Shown: one piece after another, positions 18,149-28,000 of the stretch | Position numbering within the stretch: position 1 is the first letter of the stretch | Layout of the letters: each line of letters opens with the position of its first letter | DNA from: Sneathiella sp. HT1-7 | Lineage (GTDB): Bacteria; Pseudomonadota; Alphaproteobacteria; Sneathiellales; Sneathiellaceae | Direction of reading: 5' to 3' | Length of the DNA: 64,000 bases | NCBI RefSeq assembly: GCF_020731145.1 | Contig: NZ_JAJFZN010000001.1 | Location: 186,001-250,000, forward strand | Program-made: the position numbers and the translations under genes | Notes under the pieces: generated by a model | Seen by the model: only the letters and a program-made list of their open reading frames with translations | The model's database searches: none | What the model was told of the DNA's origin: nothing

Positions 18149-19132
18149 TTAGACATCGCTCGGAAAATCTACTCCAGGAACAAATAATTTAACATCATCG
18201 CCCTCAACCATAGTAATGTCTGCCTCGTTGCTGTAGGGCTCGTTAAATTGTCCCCGATGTCCTTTAAAACTCCCACATGCTGTATTAAAAGTTAAGCTTT
18301 CGCCAATCAAATAACAGTATCGCGCAAAACCTGCACCGTAGAGCCCGTCACTGCCTTTAGGATAATTTTTATATTTTTCAGAGTTATATTTTGGGTCAAG
18401 GAGGCTAACAAATGCTTTCTCAGCGTCGGCAGTCACACGCTTTTCGTCGATTTGAGGAAATATATCTTCGTCTTCAAAGATGTGCTCAGACTCGTAGGTG
18501 TTAACTTGCAATACATTTATATCAAACAAAAATATAAACGTTTCATCTGTTGGTCTTGCTCCTGGAAAGCGTTGCGGTTCATTTGCCAAAATATCCATAC
18601 GGTTTTTGTGCCCTCGCTTTAAAAGACGATCAAAACTATCTGTTTTCTTAGCAATCCCAACGTATAGAAGATCATAAGTCGCCAGTTCACGGTACTGATC
18701 CAACCCCTCAATACCTTTTCGACCATACGATTTATCCCAGAGAAGCTTCTCCGTACTGAACCATTCTAAAACATTAGAACCAGGTTGTTTAATAGGACCA
18801 TCCCATATTCGAATATACTTTTCGCCTATTTCTATTTCAATTTCCTCAGTATCGGCATTGATTACGTTGACCAAGTCGCCAACATTTACTGTGCAATTAT
18901 CTTCTATAGTATCGCCAATAGAAAACTTGAACGAGATAGCACCGTTATTCTCATTGATTTCGACGTCTATAAATTTCGCTTCGGCCCGACCACCAATCAT
19001 ATAAAAATCACTATTCCTGAATAGCTCTACGACTTCTGGATCGTTTTGCAACCAAACCGCCTCTTGGTTGCTAATCGGCGGATAAACCAACTCGAGTTTT
19101 GAAATTTTTGATTTAGTAAATGTTTCGTTCAT
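18149..19132 (-). CDS. Island protein with GIY-YIG-like domain
   Basis: 327 residues from ATG 19132, which has AAGGA 8 bases upstream (a GTG at 19138 is less likely). The C-terminal half resembles a GIY-YIG nuclease fold: 'YDLLYVGIA' near 155-163 stands for the Y-I-G strand, 'SFDRLLKRGHKNRMDIL' supplies a candidate catalytic Arg and a following His, and 'AEKAFVSLLDPKYN' (about 239-252) matches the metal-binding Glu helix with its P-x-Y-N end. The first GIY segment is not obvious. The N-terminal ~120 residues are acidic and unrecognised. It may be a nuclease for defence or element maintenance; this assignment is inference from motif spacing. It is the first island gene and stands alone. Confidence 0.55.
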   Translation of the reverse strand: MNETFTKSKISKLELVYPPISNQEAVWLQNDPEVVELFRNSDFYMIGGRAEAKFIDVEINENNGAISFKFSIGDTIEDNCTVNVGDLVNVINADTEEIEIEIGEKYIRIWDGPIKQPGSNVLEWFSTEKLLWDKSYGRKGIEGLDQYRELATYDLLYVGIAKKTDSFDRLLKRGHKNRMDILANEPQRFPGARPTDETFIFLFDINVLQVNTYESEHIFEDEDIFPQIDEKRVTADAEKAFVSLLDPKYNSEKYKNYPKGSDGLYGAGFARYCYLIGESLTFNTACGSFKGHRGQFNEPYSNEADITMVEGDDVKLFVPGVDFPSDV

Positions 19133-19592
19133 AAACACAGTCCTTACCGAGAAGATATTTGCCGAGCTTAGACTAGGATTTGGACTTATACCATCGCCTG
19201 ATTGTGAGACGGCACCATTGTGAGGGGTTTTGACAAAGCATTTAACGACGGGGGATCAACCCGCTAATGCTTCTCATAATGCGGATTAGGCGATTGAAGA
19301 TGTTGAGCGTAGCATTGATGACTTAGTCTTGCGACATGAGTTATTTATCGATTGAATTGTATGGTCTAGATACCGGTAAAAATGTATTTATTGGCATCAG
19401 AAGCCCGACATACGCTCTTGTCATATTCGGTAGGCCAGACCGAAAAATTCGGAAAATAAAATAATATATATAATAATAATAACAACTTAAATTATTATTC
19501 TTTCCCAACCGGAACGAAATTATCTAGCACAATTTATCTCTTTACAATTTATATTAGTTTTCTATTATTAATAGAATATAGAGGGTATTTAA
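19133..19592. other. Intergenic stretch with possible decayed ORF tail
   Basis: 460 bases between divergent genes. Most is AT-rich and uninformative, with a run of ATA/AAT repeats around 19455-19500. Positions 19290-19355 give 21 codons with protein-like composition (I-E-D-V-E-R-S-I-D-D-L) ending in TGA and preceded in frame by a TAG. This could be the end of a broken gene. I see no complete gene. Confidence 0.4.
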
Positions 19593-19973
19593 ATGAACAT
19601 AAAGCTTACAGGACTCACTTTGATGTGGTTCTCTGTTGTTTCATTTACTGCGATAGCAGAAGAACCACAAATCAAGATTGCCCAGCCCGGACAAAATATA
19701 ACAGTCTGGGACGGGTGGAATGTTAATGGGAAAATATATTTGAAATTGGATGGCGGCGATGGTTCCGACTGCGCCAAACTTTGGTGGATCACAATGGGCG
19801 TCAATTCAGATAGTTGGGAAGTATGTGATAGAGCGGAAGTGAATGTTGTTCTTCCACTGATATATGGCGAACTTAGGGCTGGCCATTTTACTAGGAAGAC
19901 GGCAATTGCTGTAAGTGATTCAGTTGTTGTTGCCTATTCTCAAGAGCTCTGCGGCAAGATTATCGAATGTTGA
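19593..19973 (+). CDS. Small exported protein of unknown function
   Basis: 126 residues with a signal peptide (hydrophobic 5-20, cleavage likely after 'AIA' at 22). The mature part has four cysteines (60, 78, 120, 126), enough for two disulphides, and is rich in Trp and Gly ('VWDGWNVNG', 'CAKLWWITMG'). I do not recognise a family. AGAGGG lies before ATG 19593. The lipoprotein gene 39 bases downstream is on the same strand, so the two are probably one operon and may work together in the envelope. Lower G+C than the flanking chromosome, as for the whole island. Confidence 0.72.
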   Translation: MNIKLTGLTLMWFSVVSFTAIAEEPQIKIAQPGQNITVWDGWNVNGKIYLKLDGGDGSDCAKLWWITMGVNSDSWEVCDRAEVNVVLPLIYGELRAGHFTRKTAIAVSDSVVVAYSQELCGKIIEC

Positions 19974-20012
19974 TATTCTCTCGACGGCCGAATTCAAAAT
20001 AAGGGAACTTCG

Positions 20013-21968
20013 ATGAAAATCAAACTTGCAATGCTCTTGTTAATTTCTCTGCTGGTTTCTGGCTGCGGGGATCCAATAAGTGACTATGTAAATAGTAATT
20101 TTCCTCCTGTTTCCATAGATGAGCAGCGCGAGAAAGCAGTAATTTCAGCAGTCACGGCAATTCAGAAACTCCAAGAACCTAATATTGCTCTTGGTCTTTC
20201 CCTATCTAAGGCCCGCGAAATTTTGCTTACTGATGAGATTAAATCGGATGGTGTAAAAGACCTTCGTCTCTCAAGTTCAAACCAACTAATGAAGTTAGAG
20301 GTGGATTTCGAGCACGTATTTACCGGAAAAGAGGGAAGCGCGGCCATTGGCGATAAATTGTTGACGCAATTTCACCCTATGGTTTCGGGAACTATGACAC
20401 TTTATGCAGGAATAACAAGTTCGACCCAAGATCAAAATGACAATACAACTTTCATAAACCTAAAAATCCTTCCGGCATTCGAAAGCTTAAAACTTTCGAA
20501 AGTTGTGGTTGCTGACGATTATGATGCCATACTTCTTGGCGACGCTATTATTAGTATTTTAAAAACATATGCCAATAATGTATCGGGAGAATTGTCCAAA
20601 CTCTCAATTATGGATTTAGAGGTGCCGTCTAGATTTACTGACACAGTTGACCCAAATCGGTTAATTCAGATAAAAAATACAGACGTCAGTGGCCAGGTTC
20701 AACTAACCGGAAATATCGTAACTGCGCCATTAAAATTACTCGGTATTGCGGCCCAGATGGACGGCAACCGCATTGTCGCACTTGGGCAATTTGCAAACGT
20801 TGATCAGCCTATACCTTCACCCCAAGAGGATGGCACAAAATCGAGCAAAGACGTAGAGGAATTGTTTTCGAACATTGTCAATAAAGTTTTTAAGGTAGAT
20901 ACTTATCCTAATGGTCTTTGGGTTGCGGTGCGCAAAGATCTAATCTCCTTTACCGCAAATGACGTTTTTAGGCAGGCATCAATATGCGCTTCTACGCAAG
21001 CTAACATTGCTGTTCAAAGGTTCGCGGAAACAATCTCTTTTCCTGACGAACATTCTGTCGATTGCACCCCTACAAGAGATTGCACTCCAACAAGACAGTG
21101 CGATTTTACTGAAAGCCACGACGATAGGGAATGTAGCTCATGTGCAGACGTACCATGTCCATCCTTTAGTGATCCTCTTAAGTTTTGTTCTAAATGTATC
21201 AATAATCCCGTTTGCGAGGCACAAAAGGCAGCTCAGAATGTAATATACCATGCCGACTATTTGGCTAAAATAGCTGATTGCGAACGTCTGAAAACTACGG
21301 AAAAAATTTCGTGTGAAGCGGAAAAATCGGGCGAAAAGGCTCTTTGTGAAACAGGAAAAGAGATTTTATTCAAACTAGCCAGAACTGGCAAATTTGCCAA
21401 CCTAGATGGGGCTTTTAGCGGCAAAGCAAATATTAACATGTGCATTCGCGACTTTGCATTTTCGCAAGACTTGAGCCAAATTCATGCGGCGTTGGGCGTC
21501 GAGGGATCAGCTGATCTTGATGTTTCTTTAAAATTCGTGCCGTTAGATATAGTCGGTCATCTGGCCTGCCAAGTTCCTTGGACAGAAGAGCAAAAGTTCA
21601 AAGCGACTGTACCTCCTCAGTTCCTAGTCATTGAGACTGCCATTAAGTTTAACAATGATAGAGACGAATTAAGCTACAATTTTAGCGTCGCGGAGAATGA
21701 ACTTGATTTTTCGATTTCTCCTGGACCCACTGAGTTTTTGCTAACAAGTGAAAACATGGCACTTGCATGTTCGGGTTTAAATCTCGCGAAACCTTTACTG
21801 ATACCGGCAACAGCTTTTATTCCTGAATTGAAAGGCAATTTTAAACACAAAATAGAAGCTATGTCAGTGACTACGAGCTTTAAGTTACCTTCAATTAAAA
21901 TCAACAATAAAACACTTACAGTTAACGTGTCTGAAACTGATAGGGCCATACTACTAAATGGAAAATGA
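20013..21968 (+). CDS. Large lipoprotein with cysteine-rich middle segment
   Basis: 651 residues. A lipoprotein signal is clear: hydrophobic 5-15 then V-S-G-C with lipidated C18. Residues 30-310 look like repeated beta-rich segments, and a second beta-rich stretch runs from 450 to the end. Between them lies a cysteine-rich segment, 12 Cys between 351 and 445. It begins with a near-duplicated D-C-T-P-T-R unit, then 'CSSC', 'CSKC', and is followed by three helices each with one Cys in a C-E-x-x-K/E setting. No known family is recognised. It is probably an outer-membrane-anchored protein whose Cys segment is disulphide-bonded. GGGAAC lies ahead of ATG 20013. Confidence 0.75.
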   Translation: MKIKLAMLLLISLLVSGCGDPISDYVNSNFPPVSIDEQREKAVISAVTAIQKLQEPNIALGLSLSKAREILLTDEIKSDGVKDLRLSSSNQLMKLEVDFEHVFTGKEGSAAIGDKLLTQFHPMVSGTMTLYAGITSSTQDQNDNTTFINLKILPAFESLKLSKVVVADDYDAILLGDAIISILKTYANNVSGELSKLSIMDLEVPSRFTDTVDPNRLIQIKNTDVSGQVQLTGNIVTAPLKLLGIAAQMDGNRIVALGQFANVDQPIPSPQEDGTKSSKDVEELFSNIVNKVFKVDTYPNGLWVAVRKDLISFTANDVFRQASICASTQANIAVQRFAETISFPDEHSVDCTPTRDCTPTRQCDFTESHDDRECSSCADVPCPSFSDPLKFCSKCINNPVCEAQKAAQNVIYHADYLAKIADCERLKTTEKISCEAEKSGEKALCETGKEILFKLARTGKFANLDGAFSGKANINMCIRDFAFSQDLSQIHAALGVEGSADLDVSLKFVPLDIVGHLACQVPWTEEQKFKATVPPQFLVIETAIKFNNDRDELSYNFSVAENELDFSISPGPTEFLLTSENMALACSGLNLAKPLLIPATAFIPELKGNFKHKIEAMSVTTSFKLPSIKINNKTLTVNVSETDRAILLNGK

Positions 21969-22175
21969 AAGGAATCTTGAATGACATTCAGATTCTTAAA
22001 TATTTTGCAAATTACAAATAAAGTCACAAATCTCACCGAGAAATTGGGTGATATTCACTTTCCCGACGGCAATATCCGAGACCCTTTAACCCACGCCGTA
22101 TATAAAAAACCTTGCAAAGTGAATACATCAGCCTTGTTCATCTTTGCTTGAGAATTAAATATTAGGTAACTGAAG

Positions 22176-22730
22176 TCAAAAAGATGAACTGCTTAGAATT
22201 CGGTAGACTGAAGCTCTGCCAATTCCGAGCTCTTTGGCAATATCAGATGGTCTAACGCCTTCCGAGAATAGTTTCCTAACGTCCATAGCTTTTGCTCTTG
22301 CCGTCGGTTTCCTCCCTTTATACTTCCCTTCGCTCTTAGCTTTGGCTATGCCCTCCCTCTGCCTCTCCAGCATGATTTGTCTCTCAAACTGACTAACAGC
22401 CCCCAGAAGATTCAGGACGAGCTCCCCAGTGGCATTGCTGGTGTCTATTCCAAGGTTAAGTATTTGAAGATGGGCGTCCTTACTCCGAACCGTTTCAACA
22501 ATTTCCCCAAGATGCCGCATGGATCTGGCTAGGCGATCAAGCTTGGAAACAACCAATGTATCTCCCTCACGCATATAGTCCAGCGCCAGAGCCAGTTGCT
22601 TCCTCTGGGCAACAGAAGAGACTTGTTCCTTGAATATCTTCTCGCAACCTTGTTTTTCCAGTTCTTCTATTTGAGATTCAAATCCTGCAACCTGTTCCAA
22701 TGTCGATGTACGCGCATAACCAATTTTCAT
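22176..22730 (-). CDS. Serine recombinase (resolvase/invertase family)
   Basis: 184 residues from ATG 22730, which gives the standard 'MKIGYARTST' start and has GGAA upstream; an ATG at 22745 lacks a ribosome site. The catalytic domain has the nucleophilic Ser in Y-A-R-T-S-T, then 'DTLVVSKLDRLARSMRHL' with the conserved R-L-x-R, and the long E helix 'LLGAVSQFERQIMLERQREGIAKAKSEGKYKG'. A short C-terminal helix-turn-helix ('RPSDIAKELGIGRASVYRIL') binds DNA. Small resolvases of this type resolve cointegrates, invert segments or stabilise replicons. Inverted repeats just upstream may be its own site. Confidence 0.93.
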   Translation of the reverse strand: MKIGYARTSTLEQVAGFESQIEELEKQGCEKIFKEQVSSVAQRKQLALALDYMREGDTLVVSKLDRLARSMRHLGEIVETVRSKDAHLQILNLGIDTSNATGELVLNLLGAVSQFERQIMLERQREGIAKAKSEGKYKGRKPTARAKAMDVRKLFSEGVRPSDIAKELGIGRASVYRILSSSSF

Positions 22731-23109
22731 AAGTTCAATTTCCATTATGTATCAATAGATACAAAACTATGTGGGAATTATGTCTCAAAATGCAATATTT
22801 ATTTATATGAGACGCAATTCAGCAACTGTGGAAGTGTCTCGTTTGGGCAAGGTCTAATGAGATAGACAGAGCTCAAGCTTTTTAAGTTACCAACGGGAAT
22901 AATTAGACTAAGCACTCTCAAGCCTCGGCATTTTTCATGATGTATTAAACCATTTAAATATCAATTAATTGATGTGCCAGAATACTAACTGAATATAATA
23001 CTCTGAGATCACAAATAATCTGGCAAACTAATATATGGAGAATTGGCGCATTGCTAATCTCGTTGTTTTGCGAAACACCGATTGAAAAGGGAGCATTAGA
23101 GGAAAATAT
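22731..23109. other. Gene-free stretch with inverted repeats, possible recombination site
   Basis: 379 bases between divergent genes. Close to the recombinase start there are two inverted repeats, TGTATC-AATA-GATACA (22748-22763) and GTCTCA...TGAGAC (22782-22813, 20-base spacer), which resemble resolvase subsites in size and spacing. The remainder is AT-rich with the promoter of the 611-codon gene. Site function is inference. Confidence 0.45.
22748..22813. repeat. Paired inverted repeats, candidate res site
   Basis: Two adjacent dyads: 6-bp arms around AATA (22748-22763), and 6-bp arms spaced by 20 bases (22782-22813). Both lie within 90 bases of the recombinase start codon, where small resolvases usually keep their res site and regulate themselves. 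Confidence 0.4.
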
Positions 23110-24945
23110 ATGATGCAACAATTACTGGAAAATTTCCGTAAATTTGTGCAATCAATTTTAATCCAATTTCGAAGGCTATTCATGAATCTTCAGACAACAA
23201 GCATTCTAATTCCCGAAAATATACAAACTGAAAAGTTGCGTAAATTATTGGCGTCTGGCAACACAAGCTCTGCTGCTGAGCAAATTCTAGTAAGTGAGCG
23301 TTATGAAAATGATCGATTTGGGCCAAACTATGAATATGCCCATATGCTCATGGCAGCCGTTCCAGAAGAATGTCTTGACGCCTTTGGTATTCCACGCGAG
23401 GCCGGTGAAGGCGTGGTTGCGCATTCGACGCCCTATGTAACGGAGAAAGGCGGTTGTCGTACCTATTCTCCCTCTGTGTCTGGTCACGACTATATTATCG
23501 CGTCTTGGGGAACAGGCTCATACTATGGTTTTAGCTTAGCCGACAAAGTATGGATGACGCTTGGTTTAACTCCGCGTTCTATAGGTGGAGATCACCAGAA
23601 ACTGATCTACGATGATTTGGAGAAGCCAATTTTTGCTGTAGCGCAAGGCGAAGTCTCAAACGAATATTATTGGATACAAAAACGAAACATTCGCTGGACG
23701 ATGCGTAATGACTATCTGCGAAAGTATCTCTGGATGCGCAATCTGATAGGCGTGAGAGTTTTTTACTACGAGACCAACCTTGATGACGTGCCTGATATAC
23801 GACAATTAATGAACGGGCAAACAGACATAACCGTCAAATCGGAATGCGGGAAACTTGAATATCGACTGATGGAATATATGGGTCGAATACGCTTGCAAGT
23901 GACGGCTGCAGTTCCATGCGTAGATACCGCGTTATGTAACGCCCCCAGTGCTGATGGATTATTGTGGCCCGGTCATAAATTTCCTATGACCCATGCTAAG
24001 GCTAACGCTCTTATTCTCGGAGAGCATATTTTTTTAAAAGACACCTTCCTTGAACGCTATGAACAAAATAGTATCTTTAATACTGTACCATTCAAGTATG
24101 GAGAAACTTGGTCCTGTTGTCCCTCTTATGGCGGCCAATGGGGCTTTACAGAATGCATTCGTGTCGGCCGCAATCTCATCAAAGTTCCCATTCGAGAGCT
24201 TTACATGCCAAAACCGGATGCTGAAATTTGTCATGCCCATTATCATTCGATTAGTGAACTTGAAGCAAAAAGCTTTGACTTAGATCAAGAACATATTGTT
24301 GAAAAAACAGATGCGTTTCTTGGTGAACTTCTGCGCCTTGCAGATAGTTTATTTGCTTTCGCAAGTGAGCTGGGAATCTCGACCTGCCCGGCGGTACTGT
24401 GCGGTTTCGATCGACATGAAATTAGTAAAAACGGATGGACAAATTATCCAAGATTATGCGAATTGGCGCAAGTCGCACCTTTAGAAATGACCGAAAAAAA
24501 GTTTTTATCCCGCTGTAAACTTTTGAATGAAACAATACAAAAAATTCCCAATGGTAAAATCCGGAAGATATTAATTGCTATGGGAGCAAATGCTTGTGAC
24601 ATTAAAAATCTACAGTCGCTTAAACTACTTCAAGGACTTTACACAGTTGTCGATAAATTGAATGAGAATGGCGAGAATTTACAAGCGTTAAGAGGCGGCG
24701 CAATTAATATTGACTTGTTAGGTTCTCAAAAAGCAATGGCTCCACTTTTCGTTAACAACGACCTTCGTAATGCTGATGCCCATGCAAATACTCAAACAGT
24801 ACAAACCTGTCTCACAAGTCTAGATTTTGATGTTGCTTTATTGAATGATGGATATGGGCTGGCGATGGATTTTATGTTTGATCAAGTTACAGAGACACTA
24901 AAAATTTTCGCCGACCAATGTGAACAAATCCTTCAAAGGGATTAA
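23110..24945 (+). CDS. Unknown 611-residue island protein with C-terminal HEPN-like motif
   Basis: No family recognised over residues 1-480. The N-terminal ~30 residues are amphipathic and basic; the middle is mixed alpha/beta with many aromatic and Cys residues ('WSCCPSYGGQWGF' about 334-346, 'EICHAHYH' about 372-379). The last ~130 residues are helical and contain L-R-N-A-D-A-H (R553, N554, H558), an exact R-N-x3-H match to the HEPN ribonuclease motif, followed by a long helix pair. HEPN domains are common effectors in defence systems. AGAGGA lies 7 bases before ATG 23110. It is 154 bases upstream of the nuclease-like gene at 25100 on the same strand, and the two are likely a functional pair. 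Function is inferred from the motif and context only. Confidence 0.7.
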   Translation: MMQQLLENFRKFVQSILIQFRRLFMNLQTTSILIPENIQTEKLRKLLASGNTSSAAEQILVSERYENDRFGPNYEYAHMLMAAVPEECLDAFGIPREAGEGVVAHSTPYVTEKGGCRTYSPSVSGHDYIIASWGTGSYYGFSLADKVWMTLGLTPRSIGGDHQKLIYDDLEKPIFAVAQGEVSNEYYWIQKRNIRWTMRNDYLRKYLWMRNLIGVRVFYYETNLDDVPDIRQLMNGQTDITVKSECGKLEYRLMEYMGRIRLQVTAAVPCVDTALCNAPSADGLLWPGHKFPMTHAKANALILGEHIFLKDTFLERYEQNSIFNTVPFKYGETWSCCPSYGGQWGFTECIRVGRNLIKVPIRELYMPKPDAEICHAHYHSISELEAKSFDLDQEHIVEKTDAFLGELLRLADSLFAFASELGISTCPAVLCGFDRHEISKNGWTNYPRLCELAQVAPLEMTEKKFLSRCKLLNETIQKIPNGKIRKILIAMGANACDIKNLQSLKLLQGLYTVVDKLNENGENLQALRGGAINIDLLGSQKAMAPLFVNNDLRNADAHANTQTVQTCLTSLDFDVALLNDGYGLAMDFMFDQVTETLKIFADQCEQILQRD

Positions 24946-25099
24946 AATCACAATCAGAGATCCAACATATTCCATCTGGTAAACGGCAACGCCATTGCTG
25001 TAAGCTTCTTCAACCTGCGCAAGCAAGAATGAATGTGTCCGACTACATCGAAAAGTTCTATAACTCGACATGAGTACAAGGGCGAGAAGGGGATTAGAG

Positions 25100-28000
25100 A
25101 TGGGGAAAGATGAAGCGGCAGAACCTAGAAAAACTGATCCTGCTTTAGCGAAGAAAATTTCGCCTTCTCAATTTATGAGGGAACTTCGCCCGGAGTATTA
25201 TTCCGACACTACGGATCGCGTAGCGTATGTACTAGAAGCCCCAACTCTAGAATATCATCTTGAGACGATTACTGAACGAAACCAGACGCAAGCTTTTGAA
25301 TTGTTTTGCCGCAAATTATGCGAGCGTACAATATGCCCTAATTTGCGTTCGCATACGGGGCCGGACGGCGGTGGTGATAGTAAAGTTGATACCGAAACTT
25401 ATCCCGTTTCTGAAGAAACGGGATCGCTATTTTATGTTGGCGAAGCCAACTCTGCCCATGAAAGATGGGCGTTTGCATTTAGTGCTAAGAAGACTTGGCC
25501 TGCTAAAGTTCGTGATGATGTAAAGGGTATTATTGAAACGGATAGAAATTATAAAAGAATAATTTTTGTCACCAGTAGATTTGCGAAAGATAAAAGCCGA
25601 GCAGGCGTTGAAGATGAACTTTCGAAACAGTATGGAATTCCTGTAACGATTCACGATAGATCATGGATCGTAAAAGAAATTATTGAGAACGACCGCAAAG
25701 ATATCGCATATAATTTTCTAGAAATCGGTGAGGTTAGAAATGCCCCACTCAGATTGGGACCAACAGATTACTCTCGGGCACAACAATTAGAAGATATAGA
25801 AAAGTCGATTGATGATCCCGACGCGTATCTTGGAATGGAACTCCAGAGAGTTACAGAGGCTCTCGTCGCCGCTAAGCTATCTAGAAATCTAGAACAATCG
25901 CGTTCGGACATCGACGGCCGTTTTCTTCGTGCAATTCGGTTGGCGAATAAGGATGGCTCGTTCAGACAACAATTGGAAGCTAAATATGAACATATATGGA
26001 CGGCATTTTGGTGGTTCGATGACTTTCAGTTTCTAAAGGATTCATACGAACCCTTTGAAAAAATTGCGCTTGAATCTAGTCGTGCAGTTAATTTGGAGTT
26101 TTTATGCAATTTATTACAACTCTTTATTAATTCAATTGTTCACGGGCATATGACGCGTGAAGAAAGCAAGCTAGACGAGCGGCTTGAAAAATTGAAACTA
26201 GCGTTAGAGTGTATAATCGAGAATAAAGATCAGCCGAACAATAGTTTAGAAGCGGAAGCCTCTTTACTAATCCTCCGAATGAATCAGATTTTTATTGATG
26301 GAAATCATGACAAATTGCCAGATGTTTGGAGAAATTTTGTAGAAACTTTGGAGAAGGCGAGCGGGCTCGGAGAATTCAAAGCTGATCGTTTTGTAGAAAT
26401 GATAGAAGTGGCAGGCGCAATTGCGGGGAATGACCCTGTCTATAACGATCTTGTAGACAAAGTGGCAAAATTTGTTTCAAACCGTAAAAGTGAAGCTGAA
26501 GGCGCAATAGTGCTCCTTAATCGCGCAAGGAAACTTGATTTCTCGGAACCATTGGAAATCATCCGTCTCTCGGGTAAGGCTGCAATTGGCCTCTCTAAAA
26601 AAGAGTATACTGATCAACTAATTGAAGCATTAGAACTTCTAACGCTTGCATATCGACGAGCAGGACTTTTGTGGGCTGCACGTGCAGGCTGTATTTCTCT
26701 TGCGACATCTCTTGTTGTCGAAAGCGAAGAGGATAGCATACTGCCTGCGAGCTTTGTCCCAACGATGAAGATTTTCGCTTGGATTGCATTGGAGCTTCAT
26801 CATTTACCAGATTTTCTTTTTGCAATTCAAATGTTGAATGGCGCACTAGCCTCACTTCCGTTGACAGAAGATTCCCTCGATAGAGCTAATGAGGACATTA
26901 AAGAGCTGGATCTAGCTTTAGGTAGCCAATTCCTGAATCTAAATGCGAAAGAACTTGAACGGCTGGAATGCTTGCCTGACGTACTAGAAGCGCTGGGATT
27001 GTTCATGGCACGCTCATCTCTTCTTTATATACTTGGTTATATGGATGCCCTGCGCACTGAGGGGTATGTGCCTAAAGAAGAGACGGATGAAGGGGCACAT
27101 CGAATTTTCTCAATGTTGGCTAGTCAACCAGTCGGTCAGAACCAACAAGGCTCCTTAATTTTGAATACAGAGGATATCCAAACTTTTAGGACGGCCATAA
27201 TCGGTATGAATGTCGAGATTAGTAGCAAAGGTAGTCTCCAAGCCATACTTGTAACCGAGGCCATTATGGGCTCTTTAGAAGCGTTTTTTGCGACAACGAT
27301 TGAACAGCGGATTTCTCCACACACTGAAAAGATAAGCATCAATTTAATTGTGAGCGACGAAGTATCAAAACCGTCACTTCAGTTGAAAGCGATGGATATG
27401 ACGGTCGAAATCAAGTGGCCTCGAGCACTGTCTCAAACAAATTTCAAGCAACAAAAAGAAGTGCTTAGTTTTTTGGCTGAGGTGTCAGGCACAGTTCTTG
27501 CTGCTACATGCTACGTGAAAGAAATAGATATGCTGTTAGACAAACTCTATGTCGACGAAGCCGTACAGCATAGGATGGCAATAGCCGCGTACGTTTCGAC
27601 CAGCTATAATAGGTTCGCTTCAAAAAATACATCGCGAATATCTGACTGGCAAGAGTTGGTAAAAAAAACCTACGAAATACGTGCCGAACGACCGACTCTT
27701 ACCACTATCGATCTGAATAAGTTAATTGATCCGGATTCGACCGAGAAAAAAGATGATAGAGGCATTTCTGATGAAATGAAGGACCATCGTACAGTTTCTG
27801 TGCGATCAGTTATCAATGTACCTGCATGGGATCAGGCGCGATGGAGGGGGACAGGTTTTTTACAGTCTGATCCAATTCAACCACCCCATTTTGCTTTTCT
27901 CTTTGAAGACAAAGCAGGTGCTGAAAAGATTTTTGAAGGTTGGCTAGCGCGATTTGGCAAACATGATGAAAATGACGAAATTTCCTTGTCCATAGTGCGT

